Assembly (NCBI GenBank): GCA_015055975.1
Contig: SVHF01000013.1
Location: 1-44,193 of the forward strand
Length of the DNA stretch: 44,193 nucleotides
Source of the DNA: Clostridiales bacterium
Lineage (GTDB): Bacteria > Bacillota > Clostridia > Christensenellales > UBA3700
Direction of reading: 5' to 3'
The notes beneath the pieces are model-generated. The model did no database searches. It saw nothing but the letters and a program-made list of their open reading frames with translations, and was not told the origin of the DNA. This document shows, piece by piece, positions 34,755-44,098 of the stretch. Position 1 is the first letter of the stretch. Every line of letters begins with the position of its first letter. A program made the translations under genes and the position numbers.

Positions 34755-35201
34755 TCAAAGTTGCACTTCACCAAGTGCGATTCTAATATTCTTATATATA
34801 AGATATAACAATTCTGAGTCCTTTTTGACAACCCAATTCAACTCAAAAGATGCTTTTTCGCCTTTATTTATTTTTTCTGGGAATGAAACTGCGTCTTTTA
34901 GTTCATAATTATTCAAAGAAAAATCCTTGATTTTTACAGATATGTTTTTCTTTGCTTCCATTGTTATATATGTGGTTACTTCTACGTATTCATCCGTAGC
35001 AGTTTCTTTATTGATCTTAAAGTTTGTAACTGTGTAATTATAGTTATCCTGTTCAATTGTTTGACCAATTTGACCTATAACTTTAGAATTATCTGCCTTT
35101 TGAACAAAATATACAGTCAAGATTACGCCAACTATTACTAATATAGTAAGCGTAACTAATCCCACTATTCTAATTACCTTTTGTTTTTTAGTGTTTTCCA
35201 T
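34755..35201 (-). CDS. Small single-pass membrane protein, DUF4352-like
   Basis: A 148-residue protein. Residues 9-30 are a transmembrane helix (VIRIVGLVTLTILVIVGVIL), followed by a beta-rich extracellular domain with NYTVTNFKINKETATDEYVEVTTYI, typical of the Ig-like DUF4352 group. Function unknown. Its ATG shares a base with the deaminase stop (TAATG), so it is translated with the purine genes, though no functional link is evident. Confidence 0.65.
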   Translation of the reverse strand: MENTKKQKVIRIVGLVTLTILVIVGVILTVYFVQKADNSKVIGQIGQTIEQDNYNYTVTNFKINKETATDEYVEVTTYITMEAKKNISVKIKDFSLNNYELKDAVSFPEKINKGEKASFELNWVVKKDSELLYLIYKNIRIALGEVQL

Positions 35202-36472
35202 TAGATTCTATTCTTAATATTTTGTAGACTTTCTTGGCACTTAGCAAAAATTCTATCTGGGTCTTCGTTTATAAAATATTCGCCTTCTTTATACAATATC
35301 TTACCATTGCATACCGTCATATAGATATTTGATGGTCCACCTGAATATACAATAGAATTTGCTATATCATCTACTGGCCAAATATTAGATAAATGCATAT
35401 CAGCAACAATAAAGTCTGCAAAATTATTTTGTTTTAATTCTCCACACAATGGTACATCTATCAAATCTGAAATACCTTCTGATGCCATCTTTAAAATCTG
35501 TGTTGAACTAATTGCAGACGCATCGTTATATTTAATCTTTTGTCCTACGGACAATAGATAATTTTCTCTAAACATATCTAATCTATTATTTGAAGCAGCT
35601 CCATCCGTTCCGATGCCTACCTTTATTCCTTTTTCTAACATCTCTTTAACCGGAGCTATACCACTTGCCAATTTCATGTTTGATGCAGGACAAGTAACAA
35701 CGCCAACATTCATTTCTTTTAGAATATCTAAATCATCGCCTTCCGGATGAACCATATGATATACAACACCACCAGCATTAAACAATCCTAGATCTCTAAA
35801 TAATTTAACTGGAGTTTTGCCATATCTTGCCTTGCACTCTTCAACTTCAGCTTTTGATTCACTCATATGAACATATACTGGCTCGCCTCTATCTATAACG
35901 TACTCTGCAATTTCTCTTAGCGTCTTTTCTGATGTTGTATATTCTCCATGAATACCAACTCTATATCTTACAAAGTTACTCTTATAATTAGCAAAGCCAT
36001 AATCATATATCTGTGCTGGAGTCTTTCCATTTAGCGTTGAATCGTTAAGTCCATAGCACATTACATTTCTAAAATTAGAATCATTACAAGCTTGAGCAAT
36101 TGGATCTAGCATAAAGTACATATCTGAAGCTAGCGTAATTCCACTTCTTAGATATTCCATAATGGCAAGTTTAGTAAACCAATAGCATTCTTCTTCTTTA
36201 AGGGCTGCTTCTTTTGGCCAAATCTGAGTCTTTAGCCAATCTAGAAGTGGCATATCGTCTGATGAGTTTCTCAAGAACGTCATTGGCGAGTGAGCATGAG
36301 CATTTTTAAAGCTTGGGAATACAAATTTCCCCTTTAAATCTACCTCATTATCTGCGATAGAACCCATTACAGGTTCGCCAATATGCGCAATCATGTTATT
36401 ATAGACGATCATTTCGCCATCTATTAATTTGCCTTCGGTATAAATCTTTGCATTGTAATATCTAGTTACCAT
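35201..36472 (-). CDS. mtaD: Amidohydrolase, MTA/SAH deaminase-like
   Basis: A 423-residue metal-dependent deaminase of the COG0402 group, expected to deaminate S-adenosylhomocysteine, methylthioadenosine or a related nucleoside. Metal ligands: AHAHSPM near residue 60, His in YRVGIHGEYT near 175 and VYVHMSES near 203, and Asp in GIGTDGAASNNRLDMF near 285. Directly behind a purine nucleoside phosphorylase (7-nt overlap), so the pair likely recycles SAM-derived or other purine nucleosides. The exact substrate cannot be read from the sequence; guanine or other adenosine deaminases are alternatives. Confidence 0.85.
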   Translation of the reverse strand: MVTRYYNAKIYTEGKLIDGEMIVYNNMIAHIGEPVMGSIADNEVDLKGKFVFPSFKNAHAHSPMTFLRNSSDDMPLLDWLKTQIWPKEAALKEEECYWFTKLAIMEYLRSGITLASDMYFMLDPIAQACNDSNFRNVMCYGLNDSTLNGKTPAQIYDYGFANYKSNFVRYRVGIHGEYTTSEKTLREIAEYVIDRGEPVYVHMSESKAEVEECKARYGKTPVKLFRDLGLFNAGGVVYHMVHPEGDDLDILKEMNVGVVTCPASNMKLASGIAPVKEMLEKGIKVGIGTDGAASNNRLDMFRENYLLSVGQKIKYNDASAISSTQILKMASEGISDLIDVPLCGELKQNNFADFIVADMHLSNIWPVDDIANSIVYSGGPSNIYMTVCNGKILYKEGEYFINEDPDRIFAKCQESLQNIKNRI

Positions 36473-37299
36473 TTTTTCTCCAATTTTAGCTTTTCAATTA
36501 CTCTTCCTGCCAATTTTGCAAGATTTTGAACCTCTCTATGCATTGTCTCTTTAACATGCATATGGTCTAGTGGAACATCCCCAAGTCCAGCAGCTGGATT
36601 TGACACAACAGACACCCCGATTATCTTCATTCCCATATGAGCTCCTGCGATTGCTTCATTGCAAGTAGACATACCAACAACGTCAGCGCCTAATATCTTT
36701 GCCATACGAATTTCTGCTGGAGTTTCATATTGAGGACCACCAAATTGCATATACACGCCTTCTTCTAATCGAAGGCCTAATTCTTTTGCACTTTCTTTTA
36801 CAATATCTCTTAAGTGTTTATCATATATTTCAGACATTGATGGGAATCTAGTTCCAAGAGCATCAATATTTGGCCCAATCAAAGGAGATGGAACCATTTG
36901 AGATATTTGATCTTTTAATAAAACTAGAGTTCCTACATCTAGATAATTAATGCCACCTGCTGCATTAGACAAGAAAAGATATTCAGCGCCCATAAGTTTC
37001 ATTAATCTTATTGGCAAAACAGAGTCTTGAGAAGAATATCCCTCATACATATGAACTCTACCTTGCATAATAACTACTGGAACGCCTCTAACATAGCCGA
37101 AAACGAATCTTCCAGCATGTCCATCAACGGTACTAATTGGCATACCTTCTATCTTTTCATATGGAATTGCTTGGAATCCGTCAATTAATTCCGCAAGTTT
37201 GCCAAGGCCTGTGCCACAAACTAGCGCAATCTTTGGTTTAAAGTCTGTTTGTTGTCTTAATGAATAATAAGCTAGATTTAATTTTTCAGCTGTTTGCAT
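36466..37299 (-). CDS. punA: Purine nucleoside phosphorylase (trimeric type)
   Basis: A 277-residue enzyme that splits inosine or guanosine with phosphate to base and ribose-1-phosphate. Motifs: phosphate site CGTGLGKL near residue 30, GRVHMYEGYS near 80, SNAAGGIN near 110, the substrate Glu in QYETPAEIRM near 197, and Asn in VVSNPAAGL. The GMST segment reads GMSTCNEAIAGAH instead of the usual STVPE-VARH. The start is the ATG at 37299 with AAGGATAG upstream; a longer reading has no ribosome site. First gene of the operon punA-mtaD-membrane protein-ABC-F. Confidence 0.93.
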   Translation of the reverse strand: MQTAEKLNLAYYSLRQQTDFKPKIALVCGTGLGKLAELIDGFQAIPYEKIEGMPISTVDGHAGRFVFGYVRGVPVVIMQGRVHMYEGYSSQDSVLPIRLMKLMGAEYLFLSNAAGGINYLDVGTLVLLKDQISQMVPSPLIGPNIDALGTRFPSMSEIYDKHLRDIVKESAKELGLRLEEGVYMQFGGPQYETPAEIRMAKILGADVVGMSTCNEAIAGAHMGMKIIGVSVVSNPAAGLGDVPLDHMHVKETMHREVQNLAKLAGRVIEKLKLEKKW

Positions 37300-37319
37300 A
37301 TAACTATCCTTATAAATGT

Positions 37320-37349
37320 ATTTTAGCACACTTTAAGTAGAACTTAAAG
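37320..37349 (-). promoter_or_regulatory. punA promoter region with an overlapping inverted repeat
   Basis: On the minus strand an extended -10, TGC-TAAAAT (37325-37320), with no good -35. Immediately upstream is a perfect inverted repeat CTTTAAG-TAGAA-CTTAAAG (37331-37349 on the plus strand) covering the spacer and the -35 position. A bound factor there would control the operon. Confidence 0.5.
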
Positions 37350-37351
37350 AC

Positions 37352-37378
37352 AAAAAAAAGAAGAGCTCAAGGCTCTTC
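37352..37378 (-). terminator. Terminator after the ferredoxin gene
   Basis: On the minus strand GAAGAGC (37378-37372), a 5-nt loop, GCTCTTC (37366-37360), then TTTTTTTT (37359-37352). Confidence 0.92.
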
Positions 37379-37407
37379 CGGTTTTGAAGTGTTACTTCAC
37401 TTTGCTA

Positions 37408-37578
37408 TTAGCCTTCTGAGATAGCTGAAACTGGGCATTGTTCTGCGCAAGCGCCACAGCTTAAGCAAGCGTCTCCGTCGATAACATATTTGTCATCGCC
37501 TTCAGTAATAGCTGATACTGGACATTGTTCTGCACAAGATCCGCATTTGATACAATCATCACCGATAACGTAAGCCAT
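37408..37578 (-). CDS. 2[4Fe-4S] ferredoxin, clostridial type
   Basis: A 56-residue low-potential electron carrier. Two near-identical cluster motifs, CIKCGSCAEQCPVSAI (C10 onward) and CLSCGACAEQCPVSAI (about C38 onward), each give C-x2-C-x2-C-x3-C-P. The start is the ATG at 37578, with GGAGA 6 nt upstream; a longer in-frame reading has no support. It has its own promoter and terminator. It probably serves hydrogenase or pyruvate:ferredoxin oxidoreductase reactions elsewhere in the genome. Confidence 0.96.
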   Translation of the reverse strand: MAYVIGDDCIKCGSCAEQCPVSAITEGDDKYVIDGDACLSCGACAEQCPVSAISEG

Positions 37579-37613
37579 TTTATTGTCTCCTTTATTCAAT
37601 TTTTATTTTTAGT

Positions 37614-37642
37614 ATCTTAATATTAGCACACATTTTTATCAA
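37614..37642 (-). promoter_or_regulatory. Promoter of the ferredoxin gene
   Basis: On the minus strand TTGATA (37642-37637), 17 nt, then TAAGAT (37619-37614). Confidence 0.5.
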
Positions 37643-37651
37643 TGTAAAATA

Positions 37652-38524
37652 CTAATCTTTTGATACTAGTTCATCTAAATCGTCGTCGCTTCCTTCTTCA
37701 GGAATATCTGGTTGAGCGCCCTTCATTTCGAATTCTCCAATATGATAGAACTTCTCAACTATTGAATCATCAATTTGAACTTGCGCTTCTATTCTTTCTC
37801 TTAATACATCAACAGCCAAAACTCTAGCCATACCATCATCTGTCTTTACTGTTGAATTAACCTTTGGAAGCTTCTTTAATGTTTCTTGGTAGAAATCATT
37901 CTCAAATCTTAGACAGCACATCAATTTACCACAAATACCGCCTACATTTGCAGGATTTAGTGAGATGTTTTGATTTTTTGCCATCTTAATTGTTGATTTA
38001 TCGCATACTCCTGGGCATCTTATACAGCAACATTCTTGGCCGCACATACCCATAGCGCCACGAAGGATAACATCGTCCTTTTCGTATACTTGGTGAAGCT
38101 CAATTCTTGTTCTAAGCTCTGATGCTAAGTCTTTAACTAATTCTCTAAAGTCTACTCTTCCATCTGCTGTAAAGTTAATAACTACCTTAGATCTATCAAA
38201 TGTATATTCAGCATTTATAAGCTTCATCTTTAAGCCATGCTTTGCTACTTTTTCTTCGCAAATCTTTACTGCACGTTCACCACGTTGTAGATTTTCTTGA
38301 TATTGCTTTTCGTCTTTTTTATCTGCCTTTCTTATAACATCTTTTAAAGGATTTTTAATTTCTTCATCTTTAACAAATGTATTCTTTTGAGCGACGAAAG
38401 CATATTCTTGACCGCGAACTGTTTCTACAATTACGCCATCACCTACTTTAAACTCTATATCTTTTGGGCCGAAGAAATATATCTTGCCACTATTGTTAAA
38501 CTTTATACCTACTATATTTGGCAT
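37652..38524 (-). CDS. ricT: PSP1-domain protein RicT/YaaT
   Basis: A 290-residue protein. In B. subtilis RicT works with RicA and RicF in an Fe-S containing complex that stimulates mRNA maturation by RNase Y and affects sporulation and competence. The PSP1 core (about 65-170) is followed by the cysteine-rich segment MCGQECCCIRCPGVC and SLNPANVGGICGKLMCCLRFEN, the conserved part of the family. The first block reads CGQECCC where I recall CGRPLCC, so one cysteine is extra. It overlaps holB by 13 nt, in the conserved tmk-holB-ricT order. Confidence 0.9.
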   Translation of the reverse strand: MPNIVGIKFNNSGKIYFFGPKDIEFKVGDGVIVETVRGQEYAFVAQKNTFVKDEEIKNPLKDVIRKADKKDEKQYQENLQRGERAVKICEEKVAKHGLKMKLINAEYTFDRSKVVINFTADGRVDFRELVKDLASELRTRIELHQVYEKDDVILRGAMGMCGQECCCIRCPGVCDKSTIKMAKNQNISLNPANVGGICGKLMCCLRFENDFYQETLKKLPKVNSTVKTDDGMARVLAVDVLRERIEAQVQIDDSIVEKFYHIGEFEMKGAQPDIPEEGSDDDLDELVSKD

Positions 38525-39483
38525 TTAAACCTTACCTCCAATATGTCCATTAGCAGTTGATATAAAATACCATCTGGATCGCAATTGTTTTGCGCATTTT
38601 CTACAGACTTTATTATTAAATCCTCAACATTAACTAATGTTGCCATATTATACTTTTTATCTATTTCTTTTATTATATCTTCAACTTCTTGATTTACACC
38701 TGATTTATATTCAATTAATTGTTTTAACACAATTTCGAATCCATTCAAGTATTTCAATAATTGATCTTTTTTCTCATTAAATGTTCTTTTATTCTTTATT
38801 GAACTTTTAGCCACTATTTCTAAAAGATATGCAGAATTGTTCAATTCGTTCATTGTGTTTAATGCAAACGCATAACTATCTATAAACGAGATGTTATCTA
38901 TTATGCCTATTGCCTTTGTTAAAGAACCATCCGCAAACTTTAATGCCTTATCTACGCTAAATGCATCATATCTTTCTAATAGTGCTTGCTTTATTTCGTC
39001 ATTTGTAAAAGGTGCTAGTGTATATTTAGTTGCACGAGACTTAATAGTTTCTAAAACTGCAGCTAGATGGGTAACTCCAATTACAAATACTGCATTTCCT
39101 ATAGGCTCTTCAATTAGCTTTAACAATCTATTTTGTTCTTTTAGCGCAATATCTTGAAAATTATCTATTAAAAGGACTTTTGCCTTTGATTCTACTGCAA
39201 TATAGCTTTTAGCTATAAAATCCTTTAAACCATCTGCATTTAGTGCTAATGGGATTATTACGCCCTCATGCACATTATTTTCTACATCCTTACAGCTTTT
39301 ACATATACCGCAATCACCGTTTTCACATAGAATCATTCTTGTTATCAATTTACACATAGACTTACATGCGATTTCATCTTCAGAAACTACCATGATGCAG
39401 TGGCTTACATTACCTTGTGCTACATCTTGTTTTAAAGTTTCATATACGCGAGTCTTTTTAAGTAAATTTTCGTAAGGTATCAT
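38512..39483 (-). CDS. holB: DNA polymerase III delta' subunit
   Basis: A 323-residue clamp-loader subunit. It is an AAA+ relative without a usable P-loop. A zinc-module-like CENGDCGICKSCKD lies near residues 53-66. LLIDNFQDIALKEQNRLLKLIEEP near 104-127 and FVIGVTHLAAVLETIKSRA (sensor/SRC region) near 133-151 identify it. Its start overlaps tmk in TAATG and its end overlaps ricT. Confidence 0.9.
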   Translation of the reverse strand: MIPYENLLKKTRVYETLKQDVAQGNVSHCIMVVSEDEIACKSMCKLITRMILCENGDCGICKSCKDVENNVHEGVIIPLALNADGLKDFIAKSYIAVESKAKVLLIDNFQDIALKEQNRLLKLIEEPIGNAVFVIGVTHLAAVLETIKSRATKYTLAPFTNDEIKQALLERYDAFSVDKALKFADGSLTKAIGIIDNISFIDSYAFALNTMNELNNSAYLLEIVAKSSIKNKRTFNEKKDQLLKYLNGFEIVLKQLIEYKSGVNQEVEDIIKEIDKKYNMATLVNVEDLIIKSVENAQNNCDPDGILYQLLMDILEVRFKCQI

Positions 39484-40109
39484 TATTTAATATACCCACC
39501 TGATCTTAAGAATTCTCTTATCTTATTTTGTGTAGTAAATTTATCTGCTGAAGCATCAATACATGCAATTCTCTTTGGATGTCTTTTTGCTGCTTCTTTA
39601 TAGCCTTCATACACTTTCATATGGAATTCAAACGCTTCGCGTTCCAATCTATCGTTTTTATCTGCTCCGCCCTTTCTTTCAAAAGCTTGCTCTGGACTTA
39701 AATCCAAAAAGATTGTTACATCTGGCTTTATCTTTCCGCATGCTAAATCATTTAATTGTTCAACATAGTCAGCGCCTAAGCCTCTTGCTACACCTTGGTA
39801 AGCAAATGTTGAGTCTATAAATCTATCACAAATAACCGTTTTGCCTTCTTTAAGCGCTGGTTCAATAACTTGCTTAATTAATTGAGCACGGGCTGCGCAA
39901 TATAACATAGTTTCACATTCGTTTGTCATTTCAGTGTTATTTGGATCTAGTATAATTTTGCGAATAGCTTCAGAAATATCTGTACCACCTGGCTCACGCA
40001 AGAAAACACAGTCTTGATTTGTGTTTGCCATATATTCCTTTAAAAATCTAACTTGAGTAGACTTTCCTACTCCTTCGCAACCTTCAAATGTAATAAACTT
40101 TCCTTTCAT
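39483..40109 (-). CDS. tmk: Thymidylate kinase
   Basis: A 208-residue enzyme that phosphorylates dTMP. The P-loop FEGCEGVGKSTQ is at residues 8-19, the DR-x motif VICDRFIDSTFAYQGVARG near 91-109, and the lid ERKGGADKNDRLE near 147-160. GGTGAG precedes the ATG. It begins the tmk-holB-ricT coupled set, 14 nt after the decarboxylase gene. Confidence 0.96.
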   Translation of the reverse strand: MKGKFITFEGCEGVGKSTQVRFLKEYMANTNQDCVFLREPGGTDISEAIRKIILDPNNTEMTNECETMLYCAARAQLIKQVIEPALKEGKTVICDRFIDSTFAYQGVARGLGADYVEQLNDLACGKIKPDVTIFLDLSPEQAFERKGGADKNDRLEREAFEFHMKVYEGYKEAAKRHPKRIACIDASADKFTTQNKIREFLRSGGYIK

Positions 40110-40123
40110 ATTCTCACCAAGCC

Positions 40124-41377
40124 TTATTTTAACACAGGCACTTTATTATTTACAAGACCAAGGATGTGGCCTAAATGGGCATTTAAGATATTTATATCTT
40201 CCCTTGTTATTTTCTCGCCAAAACGCACGATAGGCGTTGATGGAGGGTAAATGCACAAGTCCGCATTTGCAATTAAGCCTTCGGCATCATCTATATTTAC
40301 AAATTCTGGCCGCAATCCATCGATTGATTCTTTTTCTTTTTTTGATGCTTTGATGCTTATACTATTTAATGGTTCTAACTCTATTTTAGATAACGCATCT
40401 TGAAGCTTATCTAACTCCATATAATTAAACGGCGTTATTATAAATACTAACTTATCTTCATAGGCCATCTCTGCTTCAAAACCAAGCTTACTTAATTTAG
40501 ATAATACTTTGTAGCAATCTATTCCTTGCTTTTGAAGAACTAAACGAGATATATCATCACTCTTTAGAATGTCAAATCCAGCAATTGTGCCATTGAATGC
40601 TTCAATCTTTTCTTTAATAGCCTTATAGTAGCCATCTCCATTTTCTTCAAAGTCTGCTCTTGCCATATCCATTGATGCCATTGTTATATATGATGGAGAT
40701 GTTGAATGTATTTTAGATAGATTCAAGCACATCATATCATATAGATAATCATCGTTTATGTTTATAATGGCACCACCATTATGCACTGGCATAGTTTTAT
40801 GCATACTAGAAAATACTATATCGCCTTGAGGATATTTAGGAAGAACGCTTGAAAATGCGAAATGTGCACCATGCGCTGCATCTACAACAAGTAAGTTGTG
40901 TCCTTTTTCTTCAAATAATTTAGTTGTGTCCTGGACATCTCCAAAATAGTTAGGTGAAGTTATAAAAATTGCTACTTGTTTTGCGTTTTTTTGTAATACA
41001 TCTAAGCATTTTTGTATATTTTCAACTTCTATATATGGAATTTCAAATATATGCATGGCGTTATAGAATGAACTATGCATATTACCAATAGCTATAACAT
41101 CTAAGCCTATTTGCTTTATAGTATAGGCACTCATTTGCATACAAGTAGTTGATCCTTGAGTTACCATTATTGAATGCTTATATTCATATGCTTTTGCAAT
41201 TAAATCTTCAGCTTCTTTAATAACGCCATTAGCTGAAAGCAAATTATCCATTCCTTCAATCTCTGTTATATCTAAAGCATTTTCTTTAAATGCATAAAAG
41301 TCCTTACCACTATGCCCTGGCATATGGAATCTGACATTTTTATATGATAGAAGTTTTGAATAAAGTGGTGTATTCAT
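40124..41377 (-). CDS. Orn/Lys/Arg decarboxylase family protein (YaaO-like)
   Basis: A 417-residue PLP-dependent fold-I enzyme. MNTPLYSKLLSYKNVRFHMPGH at the start is typical. The cofactor Asp is in LVVDAAHGAHFAF near residue 175 and the Schiff-base Lys in VFSSMHKTMPVHNGG near 198. The family acts on lysine, arginine or ornithine to make polyamines; which one is not visible. It is shorter than the roughly 480 residues I recall for YaaO, mostly in the C-terminal domain. The ATG has no Shine-Dalgarno site and lies 11 nt after a hairpin, so its translation start or its mRNA 5' end is unusual. Confidence 0.88.
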   Translation of the reverse strand: MNTPLYSKLLSYKNVRFHMPGHSGKDFYAFKENALDITEIEGMDNLLSANGVIKEAEDLIAKAYEYKHSIMVTQGSTTCMQMSAYTIKQIGLDVIAIGNMHSSFYNAMHIFEIPYIEVENIQKCLDVLQKNAKQVAIFITSPNYFGDVQDTTKLFEEKGHNLLVVDAAHGAHFAFSSVLPKYPQGDIVFSSMHKTMPVHNGGAIININDDYLYDMMCLNLSKIHSTSPSYITMASMDMARADFEENGDGYYKAIKEKIEAFNGTIAGFDILKSDDISRLVLQKQGIDCYKVLSKLSKLGFEAEMAYEDKLVFIITPFNYMELDKLQDALSKIELEPLNSISIKASKKEKESIDGLRPEFVNIDDAEGLIANADLCIYPPSTPIVRFGEKITREDINILNAHLGHILGLVNNKVPVLK

Positions 41378-41388
41378 CTAAGTTAAAT

Positions 41389-41413
41389 AAAGCAGCTTGT
41401 TTGGAGCTGCTTT
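41389..41413 (-). terminator. Hairpin between lysS and the decarboxylase gene
   Basis: On the minus strand AAAGCAGCT (41413-41405), loop CCAAACA, AGCTGCTTT (41397-41389), then ATTTAAC. The stem is perfect but the U-run is weak. It may be a leaky terminator, or the loop may be left at the 5' end of a processed downstream mRNA. Confidence 0.6.
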
Positions 41414-41420
41414 AGTATTT

Positions 41421-42890
41421 TTATTTTATTGGTTTCATTGTTGGGAATAATAAAACATCTCTTATGCTTGGCGCGTCTGTAAATAGCATTATTAATCTAT
41501 CTACACCGATTCCAAGTCCGCCTGTTGGAGGCAAACCATACATTAGAGCATTTACATAATCCTCATCCATCATTTGAGCTTCTTCATCGCCCTTTTCACG
41601 TTCTGCTACTTGGCTTAAGAATCTATTTCTTTGGTCGATTGGGTCATTTAATTCTGAGAATGCATTACCCATTTCTCTTGCGCACATGAAGAATTCAAAT
41701 CTTTCTGTTAATCTTGGATCAGATGGCTTTCTCTTTGCAAGTGGAGATACTTCAACTGGATAATCTAAGATAAATGTTGGTTGGATTAAATGTTCTTCAA
41801 CCTTTTGGTCATATACTTCATATAGAAGTTTACCCCATGTTACATCATCTTCGAAATCTACGCCGATTTTCTTTGCAGCATCTTTGAAATCTTCAACATT
41901 TCCAGATGTAGCAAAATCAATTCCACAGTATTCTTTAACTGCTTCAATCATTGTCATCTTCTTCCATGGAGTTGTTAAATCTAATTCAACACCTTGGTAA
42001 TTAATCTTTCTAGCACCACCACAAACTGCATCAGCAATAGCCAAGAACATTCTTTCTGTGATGTCCATCATTCCATAATAGTCTGTATATGCTTGATATA
42101 ACTCAACTGTTGTGAATTCTGGGTTGTGCTTTGTATCCATACCTTCATTTCTGAATTGTCTACCCATTTCGTAAACTTTTTCGAATCCGCCAACGATTAA
42201 TCTCTTTAGATATAACTCTGGAGCGATTCTCATGTACATATCGATATCCAATGTGTTGTGGTGCGTAATAAATGGTCTTGCAGAAGCACCACCAGCGATT
42301 GTGTTTAGAATTGGAGTATCTACTTCAACGAAGCCTTCGTTGTCTAAGAAGTTTCTGATTGCTGTAATAATCTTAGAACGCATAATGAATGTGTTCTTAA
42401 CTTCTGGATTTGCAATTAAATCTACGTATCTTTGTCTATATCTTAAATCTACGTTTGTTAATCCATGGAATTTTTCTGGAAGTGGAAGTAAAGACTTAGA
42501 AAGTAGTGTCATCTTTTCTACGTGAATAGAGATTTCACCTGTTTGAGTCTTAAATACAAATCCTTCAACGCCTACGATATCACCGATATCGAACTTTTTG
42601 AATTCAGCATAGTTCTCTTCTCCCATGCTATCTCTTGATGCGTATAATTGGATTTGAGCTGTGCAATCCATAACGTGAGCAAATGAAGCTTTACCCATAA
42701 CACGCTTAGACATCAATCTTCCTGCAACTTTAACTTGCTTATTTTCATAATTGTCAAAGTTATCTTTGATTGTTTGTGCGTAAGCATCTTTATCGAATTT
42801 TACGATTTCGAATGGATTTTTCCCTTCTTCTTGAAGTTTAGCCAACTTTTCTTGGCGAACTTTTAAAATCTCGCTTATATTTTCTTCCAT
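41421..42890 (-). CDS. lysS: Lysyl-tRNA synthetase, class II
   Basis: A 489-residue enzyme that charges tRNA-Lys. The OB-fold anticodon domain (about 50-150) has [21 protein letters not shown]. Class II motif 2 is [20 protein letters not shown] near 247-266, and motif 3 is [16 protein letters not shown] near 458-473. The start shares a base with the greA stop (TAATG). The greA-lysS pairing is common in Firmicutes. No T-box is seen. Confidence 0.98.
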   Translation of the reverse strand: MEENISEILKVRQEKLAKLQEEGKNPFEIVKFDKDAYAQTIKDNFDNYENKQVKVAGRLMSKRVMGKASFAHVMDCTAQIQLYASRDSMGEENYAEFKKFDIGDIVGVEGFVFKTQTGEISIHVEKMTLLSKSLLPLPEKFHGLTNVDLRYRQRYVDLIANPEVKNTFIMRSKIITAIRNFLDNEGFVEVDTPILNTIAGGASARPFITHHNTLDIDMYMRIAPELYLKRLIVGGFEKVYEMGRQFRNEGMDTKHNPEFTTVELYQAYTDYYGMMDITERMFLAIADAVCGGARKINYQGVELDLTTPWKKMTMIEAVKEYCGIDFATSGNVEDFKDAAKKIGVDFEDDVTWGKLLYEVYDQKVEEHLIQPTFILDYPVEVSPLAKRKPSDPRLTERFEFFMCAREMGNAFSELNDPIDQRNRFLSQVAEREKGDEEAQMMDEDYVNALMYGLPPTGGLGIGVDRLIMLFTDAPSIRDVLLFPTMKPIK

Positions 42891-43387
42891 TATAGTCCTA
42901 GTTCCTTTTTGATATTTTCAAGGTTAGCTGGTGTAACTGACTTTGGAGCATCTTCGATGATCTTGAATTCGAATTCGTTAATCTTGAATGATTCGCCCTT
43001 CTTATGCTTGCTTAATTCTTGAGCAAATGCAGATTGCTTAGAAATCTTATGATTTAAGAAATCTGATTCTGTTTCACCAACCAATTCGCAAATGTATGCA
43101 TCATATAATTGACCGTTTTCTTTTTCACTGATAATAAACTTTTGAGGTTTAATAATTTTTGCTGTAGCAATTTCGTGTTGTAATCTTAAAATTGCTTTTT
43201 CATTCTCGTTTTCTGCTTCTTTAGCTGCATCTAGTTCAGCATTTTCTGAAAAGTCGCCTAATGATTTTGCGTATTTGATTTGTTCAGAGATTGCGTTTCT
43301 CTTTTCGTTCATACGTTCATTAAGTTCTTTAACCTTTTCGTTATAACCTTCTTGTGTCATTTCATTTATTACTTGTTCTTCTGCCAT
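42890..43387 (-). CDS. greA: Transcription elongation factor GreA
   Basis: A 165-residue factor that rescues backtracked RNA polymerase. The N-terminal coiled coil (about 8-80) has the catalytic acidic tip in [20 protein letters not shown] near 43-62. The C-terminal FKBP-like domain (about 90-160) is recognisable but divergent. It keeps the two acidic tip residues (Asp and Glu of DFSENAE), so it is likely active. It lies 17 nt after rex and overlaps lysS. Confidence 0.93.
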   Translation of the reverse strand: MAEEQVINEMTQEGYNEKVKELNERMNEKRNAISEQIKYAKSLGDFSENAELDAAKEAENENEKAILRLQHEIATAKIIKPQKFIISEKENGQLYDAYICELVGETESDFLNHKISKQSAFAQELSKHKKGESFKINEFEFKIIEDAPKSVTPANLENIKKELGL

Positions 43388-43404
43388 TTTACATGACCTC
43401 CATA

Positions 43405-44028
43405 TTATGTTCTATTTTTTGATCTATAGCTTAAAACGAATAAGCTTTCGCTCATAGATATATTTTCTACTACTACATCTTTTGGTACCTTTAAATCGAT
43501 TGGAGCAAAGTTCCAAATAGATTTGATACCATTTTTGATTAATTCTCTTGCTACATCTTCAGCTGAATCAGCTTGCGTAGCAATAACTGCAATATCTATT
43601 TGATTTTCTTTTAGATAATCTTGTAGATTAAACATCTGCAAAACAGGAACGCCGTTATATGTCTTTTCTTGAACGTTTATATCAAATAAAGCTTTGATGT
43701 GGAAACCTTCTTTTGCAAATCCTTTATAACCTGTTAATGCTTGACCAATGTGGCCTGCACCAACAATGATCATGTTGTAATCTTTATCAAGACCTAAGAT
43801 TTGCGCAATTTCACTTCTTAGATTCTTAACATCATATCCATAGCCCTGTTGACCAAATCCGCCGAAGTTGTAGAAGTCTTGTCTAACCTGAGATGCTGTG
43901 ATTCCTAAAATCTCAGCCAAAGTTGAAGAAGATACCCTTTCAACATTAGCATCATCTAGCATCTTGATTTGTCTATAGTATTTTGGAAGTCTCTTAATTA
44001 CTGCCTCTGAAATACCCTTTCTTCCCAT
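43405..44028 (-). CDS. rex: Redox-sensing repressor Rex
   Basis: A 207-residue repressor that senses NADH/NAD and controls fermentation genes. The winged-helix domain (1-80) has the recognition stretch LGITASQVRQDFYNFGGFGQQGYGY near residues 43-67. The Rossmann motif IIVGAGHIGQAL lies near 89-100, and the domain-swap C-terminal helix is present. AAGGAG lies 8 nt before the ATG. It leads the rex-greA-lysS operon behind a good promoter. Confidence 0.97.
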   Translation of the reverse strand: MGRKGISEAVIKRLPKYYRQIKMLDDANVERVSSSTLAEILGITASQVRQDFYNFGGFGQQGYGYDVKNLRSEIAQILGLDKDYNMIIVGAGHIGQALTGYKGFAKEGFHIKALFDINVQEKTYNGVPVLQMFNLQDYLKENQIDIAVIATQADSAEDVARELIKNGIKSIWNFAPIDLKVPKDVVVENISMSESLFVLSYRSKNRT

Positions 44029-44051
44029 ATTGTGCTCCTTTTTGCTATATT

Positions 44052-44080
44052 ATTTTATATATAATATAAGGGTTTGTCAA
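44052..44080 (-). promoter_or_regulatory. Promoter of rex-greA-lysS
   Basis: On the minus strand TTGACA (44080-44075), 17 nt, then TAAAAT (44057-44052). Confidence 0.7.
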
Positions 44081-44098
44081 TTGCGATTAAGTTAAATA

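Noticed and set aside
41421..43387. A T-box or other riboswitch before lysS.
   Set aside because: lysS overlaps greA directly and there is no leader to hold one; the rex leader is too short.
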